From JAEUNJ01 sp052035955 (lineage in GTDB: Bacteria > Pseudomonadota > Gammaproteobacteria > Burkholderiales > Rhodocyclaceae), in the NCBI GenBank assembly GCA_052035955.1, contig JBPOHD010000038.1, forward strand, positions 1-56,918: a DNA stretch of 56,918 nt. Direction: 5' to 3'. Position 1 is the stretch's first letter, and the number at the start of each line of letters is the position of its first letter. The position numbers and the translations under genes are program-made. The notes below the pieces were generated by a model that saw nothing but the letters and a program-made list of their open reading frames with translations, ran no database searches and had not been told where the DNA came from. Of the stretch, positions 39,749 through 51,700 are shown in pieces.

Positions 39749-42700
39749 TCCTCGCACCCCGGTTCGGCCGCGTCGGCGCATTCGGCGGACACCGGAACAC
39801 CGGTGAAGCGGACCAGGTCGGCGGACTCCCGGACGCCGCCGCCGGTGGGGGGCGGGGGTGGCAGCCCGACGATCTTCGCGATGGCGTCCGCCCCTTCCTC
39901 GGCGGCACTCTTCGACCCGGTGGGGGTCAGCACCTCGTGGGCGGGGCTGCGGTAGATCACGAAGGCATTGGTCCTGAGGCGATTGGCGGTCAGGTACATG
40001 TAGAAGGGATTGCCGTCCGAGTAGAGCTGGATGTCGGCCGACTGGATGTTCTTGTCGTGCTGGTCGACCAACAGCAGTGTCACCGGATTGCGGAAGGTGC
40101 CCCGGTCGCCGATCGACGCGTCGGCGATCCCGAACGAACCGGCGGGAAGCTCGACGGTCATCTGCGCAGTCCGGAATGCGTCCAGGGCAAAACCGCCTGC
40201 GCCGGAGAAGCTCATGGTCACCGTGTCGGCCAGCCCGCCGGCGAATCCCGTCACGAATCCGCCGATGCTGCGGCGGCCGCCGAATACCGCGCCGGACACC
40301 CTGGCGCCTGCCAGGCGGACCGCCGAACCGACATTCATCGTCGCCGCCGCGACCTCGCCGGGCGCACGCAGGTCCACCTGGTCGGCGCTGAGGGTCATCG
40401 CGGTCACGCTGCCGCCCGAGGACGACAACAGGATGCTTCCCGACGCCGTCGCCGTCGTCACGGCGACATCGCCTGTCGCCGTCGCCGAGATCCCTCCGCG
40501 CGTACTCGTCGTCGAACCCACGGCCACGCCCGTCACCGCCGAGACCGCAACCCCGTCGCGTCCCGATACGGCCCCCAGGTCGGCGCGCCCCCCGGCCGTC
40601 ACGGCCACGTTGCCGCCGCCGGTCATCGCGGAGGCGGTGATCGAGGCGCCCGAATTCACCTGCAGGTGGAGGCCCGCCTCCGCCACGGTGACGGCAACGG
40701 CCCCGGGCGCCGTGATGCGCACCGCGGCATCCGAACTGGCCACGAGATCGGCCGAAACCGAACCGCCGAGGGCTGCCAGGACCACGTCCCTTGCCGCGCT
40801 CGCCGAACCGATCGCCAGGGAATCCTGGGCCGTCGCCTGGAGGCGCCCGGCCGTGCTCGCCATGTCGCCACCCACGATCGAGCCGGTCGCCGTCAGCACC
40901 AGGTCCTGGCCCGCCCTGACCGTGCCCAGTTCGACCGTGTTCAGGGCAGCAATGCCAATTGCATCGACGGCGGTCGCATCGAGTCGGCGAACGTCGATCT
41001 CCAGGGGATTGTCGCCACCGATGCTGCCCGACGGGGCCCTGATCCCCAGCGAGGAGGACGGACCGGCCGAGGCGGTGATGTCGACACGGTTGTCGCCGGC
41101 ATCCACGACATTGCCGCCGCTACTGACGATGGTGATGGAATGGCTCTCGCCGTCCATCCCCGTAACGCCGTCGTTGCCGCTGGAAATTCCGGTGATGGAC
41201 GCGTCGCCCACGGTGTCGATCCGGATGATGCCGGTCTCGGACCGCAGGCTGGCGCCGTCCTCCATGGCCAGCGAACCGGCGCTCACGCGCACGCTCGAGG
41301 CGAGGCTGCGCACCGACGACGCCGACGTCATCGACAAGGCGCCGCCGGCCACCAGGCCGATCGGCCCGGGTGCCGTGACGGACCCGTCGATCAGCATGTC
41401 CACGTCGGCCGAAAGGCCGGCGGCATCGCCCGATTCTATGGCGCCGAGGTTGAAGCTGTGGCCGAGCGGACCGTGGAGGTAGATCGGCGATCCGGTCTCC
41501 GTCCGCGCCCGGATCCGGCCGTCGGTGGTGTTCAGACCGACGTCGAGCGGATTTCCGGCAGTTCCGATGGAACCGGTGAGGGACCGCAGGGTCAGGTTGG
41601 TGGCCAGGATGTTCAGCTCGGCCCCCGCATCCGCATCGAGGATGGCGCCACTGGCGGCCAGCACGGCATCCTTGCGCGAGAAGACGGTGTCGACCGGCAG
41701 GTCTCCCGCCGTCTCCCTGATGTCGATCCGGTCGGCCGCTCGCGCGGTCAACGTTCCGCCGGCGGTCAGGTCGATGCGCAGGGGCCGCTCGACGGCACCC
41801 GCGCCGGAATCCGGGACGAAACCGATACCGCCGCTCGCCGCCTCGAGGATCAGGCCGCCGGCCTGGACCGCCGGTGAAACGTCGTCGACGTTCACGACGG
41901 AACCGCGCACCTTGATGCGGGCTTCGCCCGGCACCACGACGCTGCCCAGCCTGGCATCCTCCTTGGATGCAAGGAAGGCCTTGCCGTCGTCGGAGGCGCC
42001 GGCGGGCGCCGCCAGCACGTCCACGTCGAGGGAGGTGGATGCGGCGAAGTTCAAGGGCTTGCGACGGTAGATCTGGATCGCGCTGCCGGTGTCGATGATG
42101 TCGGAACGCTCGGCGGCAGCCAGGGCCACCTTCATTTCGTCGGTCAGGCAGCCGGGGCCCAAGGAGCAGGACGGATCCACGTTGTAGGGGACGGTGACGC
42201 CCGCCTGGGTCTCCCCGATCGCGGCGCCCGCCTGCAGGATCACGCGGTGGCCCTGGACGTTGGCGACCTTGTCCACCGGGTTGGTATTGGTGATGTCCTT
42301 GAGCAGGCCTGGCGTGACCGAGATTCCCAGTTCGCGTTCCGTCCACGAGGAGCCCTTGAGCAAGGCGGCTTTCTCGGCGGCGGTCGCGGTGTAGCGAAAG
42401 CCGGCGAAATAGGCCGGTGTGTAGGTCCCCACCGTTCCGTCCAACTGGTGGTAGCGGCCGGTCTGGTTCGCCTCGAAGCGGCTGATGTCGTCCGCCGTCA
42501 TTCCCGAAGCGGCGAGGGCCGCCCTCTCCGCCGCGGTCACATGGTAGGCAAAGCCGGGATCGTAGGCGGCGGGGTCGGCCTGGCGCCGGCGAATCTGCCA
42601 GTAGAGGGCGTAGTCCTGCGTCCTGCCGTCCTCGAAGGACTTCAAAGCCTGGTCCTGCTTGTCCTTGTTGGCGGTCGTGCCGGCGCGCAGGGCGAGGGAA

Positions 42701-45700
42701 TCCCAGTAGGCCTTCAACTGGTCCCAGGTCTCCTTGACGATGCTTTCGTTCGGGTTGTTGTCGATGATCCTGCCCGACGCCACGAGTTTCACGTCGCCGC
42801 CCAGGGAAACGATGGTGTCGGCGAGCAGGTTGCCGGTGGCATTGCCCGACCAGGATCCCGTCGAGATGCCTATGTCGCCGGCTGCGCTGGCCTTGAGGCC
42901 GTAGAAGGACCTTTGGGCGACGTGCGCGGCATCCGGCTCGCCCACATTGACCGCAAGGGGCACCGCGATGGAACCGATGGCGCCGTTTTGGGACTTCAGT
43001 TCCACCCGGTCGCCCTGGATCAGGCTGCCGCCGCTGGCGGCGACGATGCTGCCGTCCGCCTCAAGGGCGACGCGGGCGGTGCCCAGCGGCGAACTGCCTG
43101 CCGCGGTCACCGTACCGACCTTGAGGTCGCCCAGGGTCTGTCCGATCATGACATTACCATCGGCCGCCGTGGCGGTGAGGGTGCCGGTGATTGCCGTCCT
43201 CACCTGGCGGACGGGGGCGGCGCCGGGCACCGTGCCGATGCTGCCGCTGGCATGGAGCGCCAAGTCCCGGGAGGTGATCAGGGCATCGTCGCCGGCCTGG
43301 ACGATGGAACGTCCGGCCAGGGACACGCCGGCCAGGGGGGTCACCCCGTCCGGAGCGCTCCCGCTCCTGCCGGCAGTGATGGTGGTGGTGCCGGAAGCAT
43401 TGCGGATGGCGCCCTGGAGCAGCACGTCGGAGGCCGAATTGACCGTCACGGTTCCCCGGTCATAGCCGCTGAACTCGATGGCAATCGGATAATCGGCCTT
43501 AAGCGACTTGGTGGTGATCGAGGTGGAGCCGGTCGTCTGGGTCCACTTCGAGTGGTAATCCTGGGCGATGCAGAGGGTCCACCAATTGCAGTTGGTCCAC
43601 TCGGCCGTCTTCTCCCAGAAATCGCTGGTCGTCCTCGTGGTGGTGCTGCTGGTGTAGCGGGTGCCCGTGCTGCCGGCATCCTTGGTCAGGTAGGTGCCGT
43701 CGTCGAGCCGATAGCTGGCGCGGGTGAACGGTCCCGACTGGCTCTCGACGCTGCCGCTCGGCTTCGTGCGCAGGGATTCGATGCCGAGGAACTGGGTGCC
43801 GGAGAACTGCCAGTAGGTATAGGTGGAGTTGTCGGTTCCAGTCTGCCATACGTAGCGCAGGCCGGCCTGCGGGTTGTAGGCGGTATTGCGTCCGTCGATG
43901 GCGCCGGCATCCGTCCCGCTCGAGGACCCCAGGATGGTGAAGGAACCGTCCTTCTCCAGCCGGCCCGTTTCGGTGAGCAGCTTGACGGCCGCCGCGCCGG
44001 TGGCAAGGTCGTAGTCACGCGTGTAGACGGAGTGGATCACGTCCGAGGTGTGACGGACCGGATCGACGCTCTGGATGTCCATGATGTCGATCTTGCCCTG
44101 CGTGCCGCGCAAGGTGCCCGAGGGATCGGAACCGGCATCGAGGTTGTTGATCACGACGGGCATTCCCGTCGGGTTGGTGATCCTGATCTGCCCGTAGCCG
44201 TCCAGCACGCGCAGCTTGCCGGCATTGGCGCCGCCCGGGTCGCCGGTATTGATGATCTGGCCGTACAACTGGATGTAGCCGCCGCGCACCTGGGCCGCAT
44301 TCAGCTCGTAACGGGTCCTCGCCGGATCGTAGTAGACCCCCACGTTGCCGTAGTCCGGTACCAGCGGGTACAGGCCGTTGGTGCCGGCCGTGCGGGCTTC
44401 CCAGCCGCTCGTCAGGCGGTCGGCATCGGCGTAGGACAGCGGTGCCTCGAGCCGGTTGGCCGCAGCATCGTAGGTAACGGTACCGGCGGCGTTCGTGAAA
44501 TGGGTATAACGGGGACCGGTGGCATCCTTGTAGGCATCCAGCGCCCGGTCGAGGGCCGCCTGGTCGATGCCGAACAGTCCGGCCGTTCCGGTGAGCAGCG
44601 GCGCTGCGGGCAGCGTCACGTTCCATTGCTCGATGCCGCTCTGCACCAGGCTGTTGATGTTGAGGAAGCGGGCACTGATCATCACGCTGCCGTTGGCGAC
44701 GATGCCTGAGCCCAGCGGCGTCCCGAGGTCCCGCATCGACGCCGGGTCGCCTCCGACGTGGTTGAAGCCGTCCACGTAGCTCTGTACGAAATCGCCGTTC
44801 TCGGCCTTGATATTGACGGTCCCGGCGTTGATGGAGCCTTCGGACAGGATGCTGCCGGCCTTGCTGAGGACGTTGACCGACCCGCGCAGATTGGTGATGT
44901 TGCCCTTCAGCCGGATGTCGGGAGCCGGTGCCGGCAACTTCGCGAACACCGGGCTGCCCGGGTCGTAGTTGCTGACGATGTTGATGGCAGGCTTGGAAAC
45001 TCCGGCGCCCGAGGAATCCCGGGTCAGCACGGTCGAGAAGCCGGCTGCCGTGCCGCCTCCGTTCACGCGGTTGATGTCGGCGTTGTTGTTCACGAGGATG
45101 TCGTTGAAGCGCAATGCGCCGCCCTCGTTGGCGTCGATGGTCAGGTTGTTGACGACCAGGAAGTTCGGGGTGTTGTTGGTGATGTTGATCTGCGCGTCGC
45201 CGGGGGCCCGCAGGGCACCGGAACCGGCCAGCCGGTCCCCCTTGACCCGTATGTTCCCGAGCCGCACGGTGATGTCGTCCACCTTGACGAAATCGGCGGC
45301 GGCCCCCGAGGCCGCAACGGTGGACAGGGTCGGCAGGGAGGTGACGAGGGAGGAGACGAGGCCGGAGGCCGCCGACCGCCCGCTCACGGTCACCGCGGCG
45401 TCGATGGCGGCCTGATCGGTCCCGACGCTGACCACCGCACCGGCCACGCTCGTCGCGGCGGTGGACACGGATCCGGCGGCCGTCGAGATTCCCGAATAGA
45501 GTCCCCCATTGACGCTCTTCAGGGAATTGATCGCGGTGACTTTCGCGGCATCGGCGGGGGCGGTGCCCAGTGCGGTGGCCAGCGATGACTCCAGGCTCGC
45601 GATCGACGTGTTGTTCGAGACGATTGCCGCCGCGTTGCGATCGATGGTGTCGTTGCGACCGGCGATCGTCGTCAGCAAGGCCTTGACGTCCGACGCCAGG

Positions 45701-48700
45701 GTCCTGATTTCCGACTGGCGGGCATCGACCTCGGCCTGCAGAACCACGATCTGGTTGGCGGCGGTCAGGCTCGAACCCTGCACCACCTGGCTGACCAGGC
45801 TGCCGATCTGGATCTTGCGGGTGGCGATTTCGCCCAGCTTCGAATCGATGTCGGCGTTCTTGCTGTCGACCGCCGACTGATCGGTCGTATTGGCGGTCCG
45901 CAGGCCCGAGATGGTCGAAGCGCGGGTCACGTTGTCGGCAACCTTGCCGACCAGGCTGTCGTAATTGGCCTTGTCGGTACCCGCGATGCTGGCGTAGCCC
46001 GTCAGGGTCCGGATTTGGGTGACGATGCTGTCGTCGTTGGCGACGGCCGTGCCGCTGCTCGAGACGACGGTTCCGGCGCTGCCCTGCAACGTCGCCTGGT
46101 TGGTCGAGGCTGCGGCCGTGGTCGATTGGAGCGACGTCGCCGCAGTATCGGCGTTGGTCACGTAGCCGGTGACGACGGCCTGCTGGCTGCCGATCTGATC
46201 CTGGGCCGCCTGCCGCGGACTTGGGCTGTTGTACTTGCCCGAGATCCAGTTGCCGCTCGCGTCGGTCGCCGCGAGGCCCAGTTGGACCAGCTTGTACTGG
46301 AGGAACTTGATCTCGGAATCATAGGCGGCGACGGCCACGGGATCGCCCGCGTACTGGGACTTGAGCTGGCGCAGCTTGTCGATGCGGTCCTGGATGTTCG
46401 CCGCGATCCCCACCGCAAGGTCGCGCGTGAAGGTGACGCCCTTGCTCGCCGCAGGAACCAGCACCCAGCTGGTCCGGCCGGAGGAGTCGTAACAGGTGGC
46501 CGCTCCGCAACTCGTGTCGAGCGCGTAATCGAGGGTCAGGGAGGCCAGGCGGCTGATGCCCGTGCGCACGATGCCGTCCACCTCGGCCAGGGCCAGGCCG
46601 CCCACGGAGGAGGTGCCGCCCCTGATGTCGAAGGAGACGTCGCCGCCGCCGAACAGATTGCTGATGCCGCTGGCGATGGCGCCGGCGGTTTCGCGGTAGA
46701 TGTCCTTGCCTATGCCGACGGCGTTGGCAGTGACGCTGCCCTTGTCGGCGAACAGCGCCAGGTCGCCGGCGCCCTCGACGACGGCGCCGGCCTGCACCCG
46801 CACCGTCGCGTTGTTCTGGACGATCGCCCGGGCATCCGGGTCCGTATCGATCGGGAATGCCGTCTTGTTCCAGAGATTGACGTTGCCGTTCGCGTGGATG
46901 CTCGTCGGCACTCCGGCGGAACTTTGCCCGCCGGCCAGGTGCACCTGGCCGTCCGCCGCACTGAGCAGCGCTCCCGGCCCGACGTCGGCCAGGTTGAGGC
47001 CGGCATAGTTGGCATAGGCTTCGCCCGAGGGGGCGCCCGCGAGGCCATAGGTATCGGCGGCCGAGCGGGAATCCAGGACCACGCTCGAGCGGGCACCGGC
47101 GTTGATGTCGCCCAGGTCGCTGATGACTTTTGCATTGGCCCCGAAGGCGACGGCGGCATTGGCATGGTCCACGAACAGGTGGGAGACGGACTTGGCGATG
47201 GCCAGGGCGCCGCCCGAATCGAGCTTCACCTGGTCCACGGCATTGACTGCGTTCAGGGCATCCATGGCAAAGACGCCGTCGCCGAGTGCCGGCGCCAGCA
47301 CGTGTACCATCGCCCCATCGCCGACCCGGGCGATCGTGTCCAGGGTCATGACGGATTCGCTCCGGCCTGCCGGCGCGTCGATGATGCCGCCGGAACCCGA
47401 GCGGATGTTGTAGGCGCCGGCGGCCAGCCCGGGCTTGTCCAGGCGGTTGTTCGCCTGGATGTTCACGCTGTTGGCGGCGACGTAGGCACCGTCGCCGATT
47501 TCGGCCAGGACGATGCCGGTCGCGATATTGCTCCCGCGGGCGCCGCTGGCGCCGACCACGGAAGCATTGACGCTGTCCACCTCCGTGTTGAAACGGTTCG
47601 TGTGATCGGCGGTGATCGTCAGCGCATCGACGGCGATGGCATGGGTCGAATCGCCCGCCCCGATGGCGGCCAGCGTATTGCTGGTGCCGCGGGTCCAGGC
47701 CGACGAGGCCGCCCCGGAAACGACGCCGCCCGTGCCTGCGACGGCGCCCGCGAAGTTGTCGTCGGTGCCGGCGGCGCGGACCGACAGTCCCGGGCCGCTG
47801 ACCGTGACGCCGTCGCCCAGGTAGGCCTGGGTATCCGACCCGCTGGTGGCGGTGGCGATGTTGGCACCGACGGCCAGGAACCCGATGGCCACGCCGCTGG
47901 CGGAGGCCACCTGGCGGGTCTCCGTGTCGGCGGTCACCTCGGTTCGCGCCGTGAGGACGCTGCCCTGGTCCGCATGGCTCTTCGTCGATCCGCTGTAGCT
48001 GGCCGTGCTTTCGGTGCCGTTCGCACCGATGAGGCCGCCGGAGGCGCCGGTGGCCGTCGCGCTCGCCGACACGTCGCCAACCGGCAGGTCGGTCCGGGCG
48101 GCCACGGCCAAGTGGTCGGCGCCGATCGCTGAATTCTCGCCGAGGTAGCTCTCCACCGACCCCGTGATCCGGGCGGCGGCCAGGGACACCCCCACGGCGG
48201 CGGCCCCTGCGCTGACCCCGATCGCCAGGGCCGACGCCTTGGGCGCCGCGGCGGCGGTGATGGACACGCCGTTGGTGACCGTCGCCTCCGTCCCGCTCCC
48301 CATGTAGGCAAGGACGCCCGACCCGATGGTCGATTCGGCATCCGCCCCGGAACCGGCAGCGATGCCCGCGGAACCGGCGATGGCGCGGGTCGAGGCGGCA
48401 GACTCGTCGGAAGCGGTCACCACCAGGTCGTCGACCGCCTTGCCCGATATCCCGCCGACCACTACGCGATCGCCCGTGTAGGCGGAAGTGCTACCGGCGA
48501 AGCTCGCCCTGGCCACCGAGGCACCGATGGAAAGCGACCCGACGCTGGCGCCGATCGATTCGGCGCGGGCCGTGCGCTGGGTCACCGCAGATACGGTGAG
48601 GGTGGCGGCCTGGGGGATCTGGCTGCCCTGGTCGATGTATGCCTGGGTCGTGCTGCCGTCGTCGATCACCGCCACCGCAGCCGAGAGCCCGACGATCCCG

Positions 48701-51700
48701 CCGGCACCGGCCGTCGCACTGACACGGGCGCCGCTCGCATCCACGTTGCCGGACAGGGCGCTCACCGTCACGTCGCCACCCGCCTCGACATAGGATGACT
48801 TCCCGAGGAAGGCCTCCGTGGTGCTGTGCGCGCTCGCCACGCCGATGGCGCCGCCGATTCCGACGAAGCCCCCGGCGGCGCCGACGGCCGTGATGTCCGC
48901 CTTGATCCGTTCGCTGGCGGAAACCCTCACGTCGTTGCCGGCGATCACCTCGCTGCCGCCCCCGACGTAGGCCCGGGTCTTGTCCAGCGAAGCCGAGGAG
49001 GACTCGTTGAGGTCGCCGGAGACGCCCAGGCCGCCCATGCGGCCGGAGATATCGGCCTTCATGCCGCGGACATGCTCGGAATCGCCCAGTTGGCCCGTCA
49101 CCTTGTCCTGCGAGATATTGGCATCCACGGTCCCGGCCGTGGTGGTGCCGCTACCGCCGGAATCGCGCAGGCCACCCTGGGCATCGTCGCCGAGCTTGGC
49201 CCCGATGCTGACCACCGACAGGGCGCCGCCTACGCCCACGGAGAGGCCTCCGGCCGCCGCCACGGCAGCCGACTGGACGTCCTTGACCGAAGCAGCGGAA
49301 ACCGACACGTTCCGGTCGGCATGGATCTTCGTCGAATCGCCGATGTAGGCCGTGGTCGTGTTGCGGACCACGTTCACCTCGGCCGTGGCGCCCACTCCGG
49401 CCACGCCCGAGAGCGCAACCGTGCCGCCGCCACCCTTGAGGGTCACCGTGTCCGCCGCGTTCACCGTGACGTCCTGGGCAGCGCCGCGGCGGGTCTGGTT
49501 CACCCGGGCATTGCTGCCGATGAAGGCCTCCGTCTGCGAGGTGGCGACCTTGACGCCGACCGCGCCGGCGACACCCGCGATGCCGGAGGCCGCGCCGCTG
49601 ACGGTGGCGGTCGTCATGTCTTCGGACGACGTGGCGGAAACCGCGGTGCTGCCGCCCGCGTCGAGCCGGGCGCCGTCGATTGCCGTCTCCGCACCCTCGA
49701 CGTAGGCGCGGGTCTTGTTGCCGATCACGCCGACCGAGAAGGCGCCGCTGACGCCGGCGATGGCGCCGCCGGCACCGCTGACGGTGTAGAGGTCCACCCC
49801 CGTGTCCTGGTCCGCGGCCACGCTGATGTTGCCCGTGGCGTCGATGCCGGCACCGGCGCCGATGCTGGCCGACGTGTCGTTGGTCACGACGGTGACACCC
49901 ACCGCCGCGCCGACGCCCGCCCCCCCCGCCCCGGAGACGTTGGCTGCCACCAGGTACAGGTCTTCACGGGCGGCGGCACCCACCGCCACGTTGCGCCCCC
50001 GGACCTCGGCCGCGCCGATGCGCGCATGGGTGTTCTTGGCGACGATGCCCGCCTCGACGATGCCGCTGACGCCGGCGGCGCCGGCCCCTGCCACGGTGCC
50101 GCCGGTCTGCACCATGAAGGTGTTGTCGGCGGCCTTGACGCGGACGGAGGCATCGCTGCCCAGCACGGTCCCGACGTTGATCTTCGCCCCGTCGGCCACG
50201 TAGGCCTCCGTGGTCGTCACGATGATATTGGCATCGCCGGCACCGGTGACCGCGGCGGCGCCGGCGCCGGCGATGCCGATGCTGGCGGTGACCACCTTCT
50301 CGTTGCCGGTGGCGACCACGGACAGGCCGCTCGCGGTTTCCGTCCCCCGGGTGCCGAGGCCACCGGCGGCGCCGGCGACGGTCTTGTTGCCGAGGCCCTT
50401 GGCCGCCGGGTCGACGCTGTTCTCGGCACCTCCCGCTCCGCTGCCGTCGCCGCCGGCCTTGACGCGGAAGGAGACGCCGCCGTCCACGTTGCCGTCCGCC
50501 ACCCCGTCCCGGTCCACATCCACGTCGCCGCTCTTGCCCGGCGGGGTGGATGGCAGGACCGCCGGCGCCGAATCGTCGATGGCGCCGGTCAGGATGGTGG
50601 TCCCCGCCGCGTTGCCGCGCGCATTCACCGCCGACCCCTCGGCCACGTAGGCCCGCGTCTGGCTCGACAGGACGTTGGCCCCGGCGTTGAGCCCCACGCC
50701 CGCCGCGCCGGCGCCGTTGCCGACGGCGGAAATGCCGACGATCAGCGTGTCGTCGCTGGCGGCCACTTTCACGTTGCCGTCCGAATCCACCCAGGCACCG
50801 GTCCCCTTGTCGGCATCGTCCCGGGAGGCGCCGATGTAGGCCTCCGTCGTGTTCGCCACCACGTTGGCGGAAGCGACCGCGCCGACGGCGGCGGCGCCCG
50901 CGCCGCGGATGGAGACGCCGGCGGCGATCACGTTCTGGGACGACTCGGCGGACACTTCCACGTCCTTGTCGGCCGACACGCGGGCGCCCTTGCCGATGTA
51001 GGCCCTGGTGTCCTTGAACAGCGTATTGACGTTCAGCACGCCGCCGACCGCCGCCGCCCCGGCGCCGCTGCCCGAGGCGGCCACGTCGATCAGGTTGCTG
51101 GCGCTGTCGGCGGTGACCGCCACGGACCGCTCGCCGGTCCCTGCGGCGACCTGGTTCACGTCGGCGGCGCCGATGTAGGCAGACGTATCGGAGGACACCA
51201 CATTGACCGCGATGGAACCGCTCACCCCGGCGGCACCGGCGCCGCTGCCGGTGATGCCGACGTTGAACACGTTCTCCCGTGTCTCCGCGGCCACGCTCAG
51301 GGTCTTGCCGGCATCGACGCTGGCCCCGTCGGCCACGAAGGCTTCGGCCGCGTCGTGGAGCAGCACCACGCCCAGGGTGCCCACCACGCCGGCCGCGCCG
51401 CCGCCGCCGCCGGCGCCGGACGCGATGATGGCCAGCGTGCTGTCCCTGGCCGACACCGACACGTTGCGGTCCGCCTTGACCTTCGCGCCGTGGCCGATGA
51501 AGGCCTGGGTGTTCTTCAGGGGGATCGGCGTCGAATCGTCCATGTACTTGCCGACGGCCAGCTTGCCGGCGTTGGCGTCCAGCACGCCCTTGGTCTCGGC
51601 GGCCTGGCCCGTGTCGCCCAGCATGTCGCCGACGGCGCTCTTGTTCAGCTGTCCGTCGGCCTGGCTCTGGGTCGTCGTCGTCGAGCCACCGTCGTCCTTG

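Noticed and set aside
39937..48132. Long plus-strand frames inside the giant adhesin gene
   Set aside because: The minus-strand frame is continuous for over 5,700 codons with coherent beta repeats. The plus-strand frames are fragmented and biased in composition.
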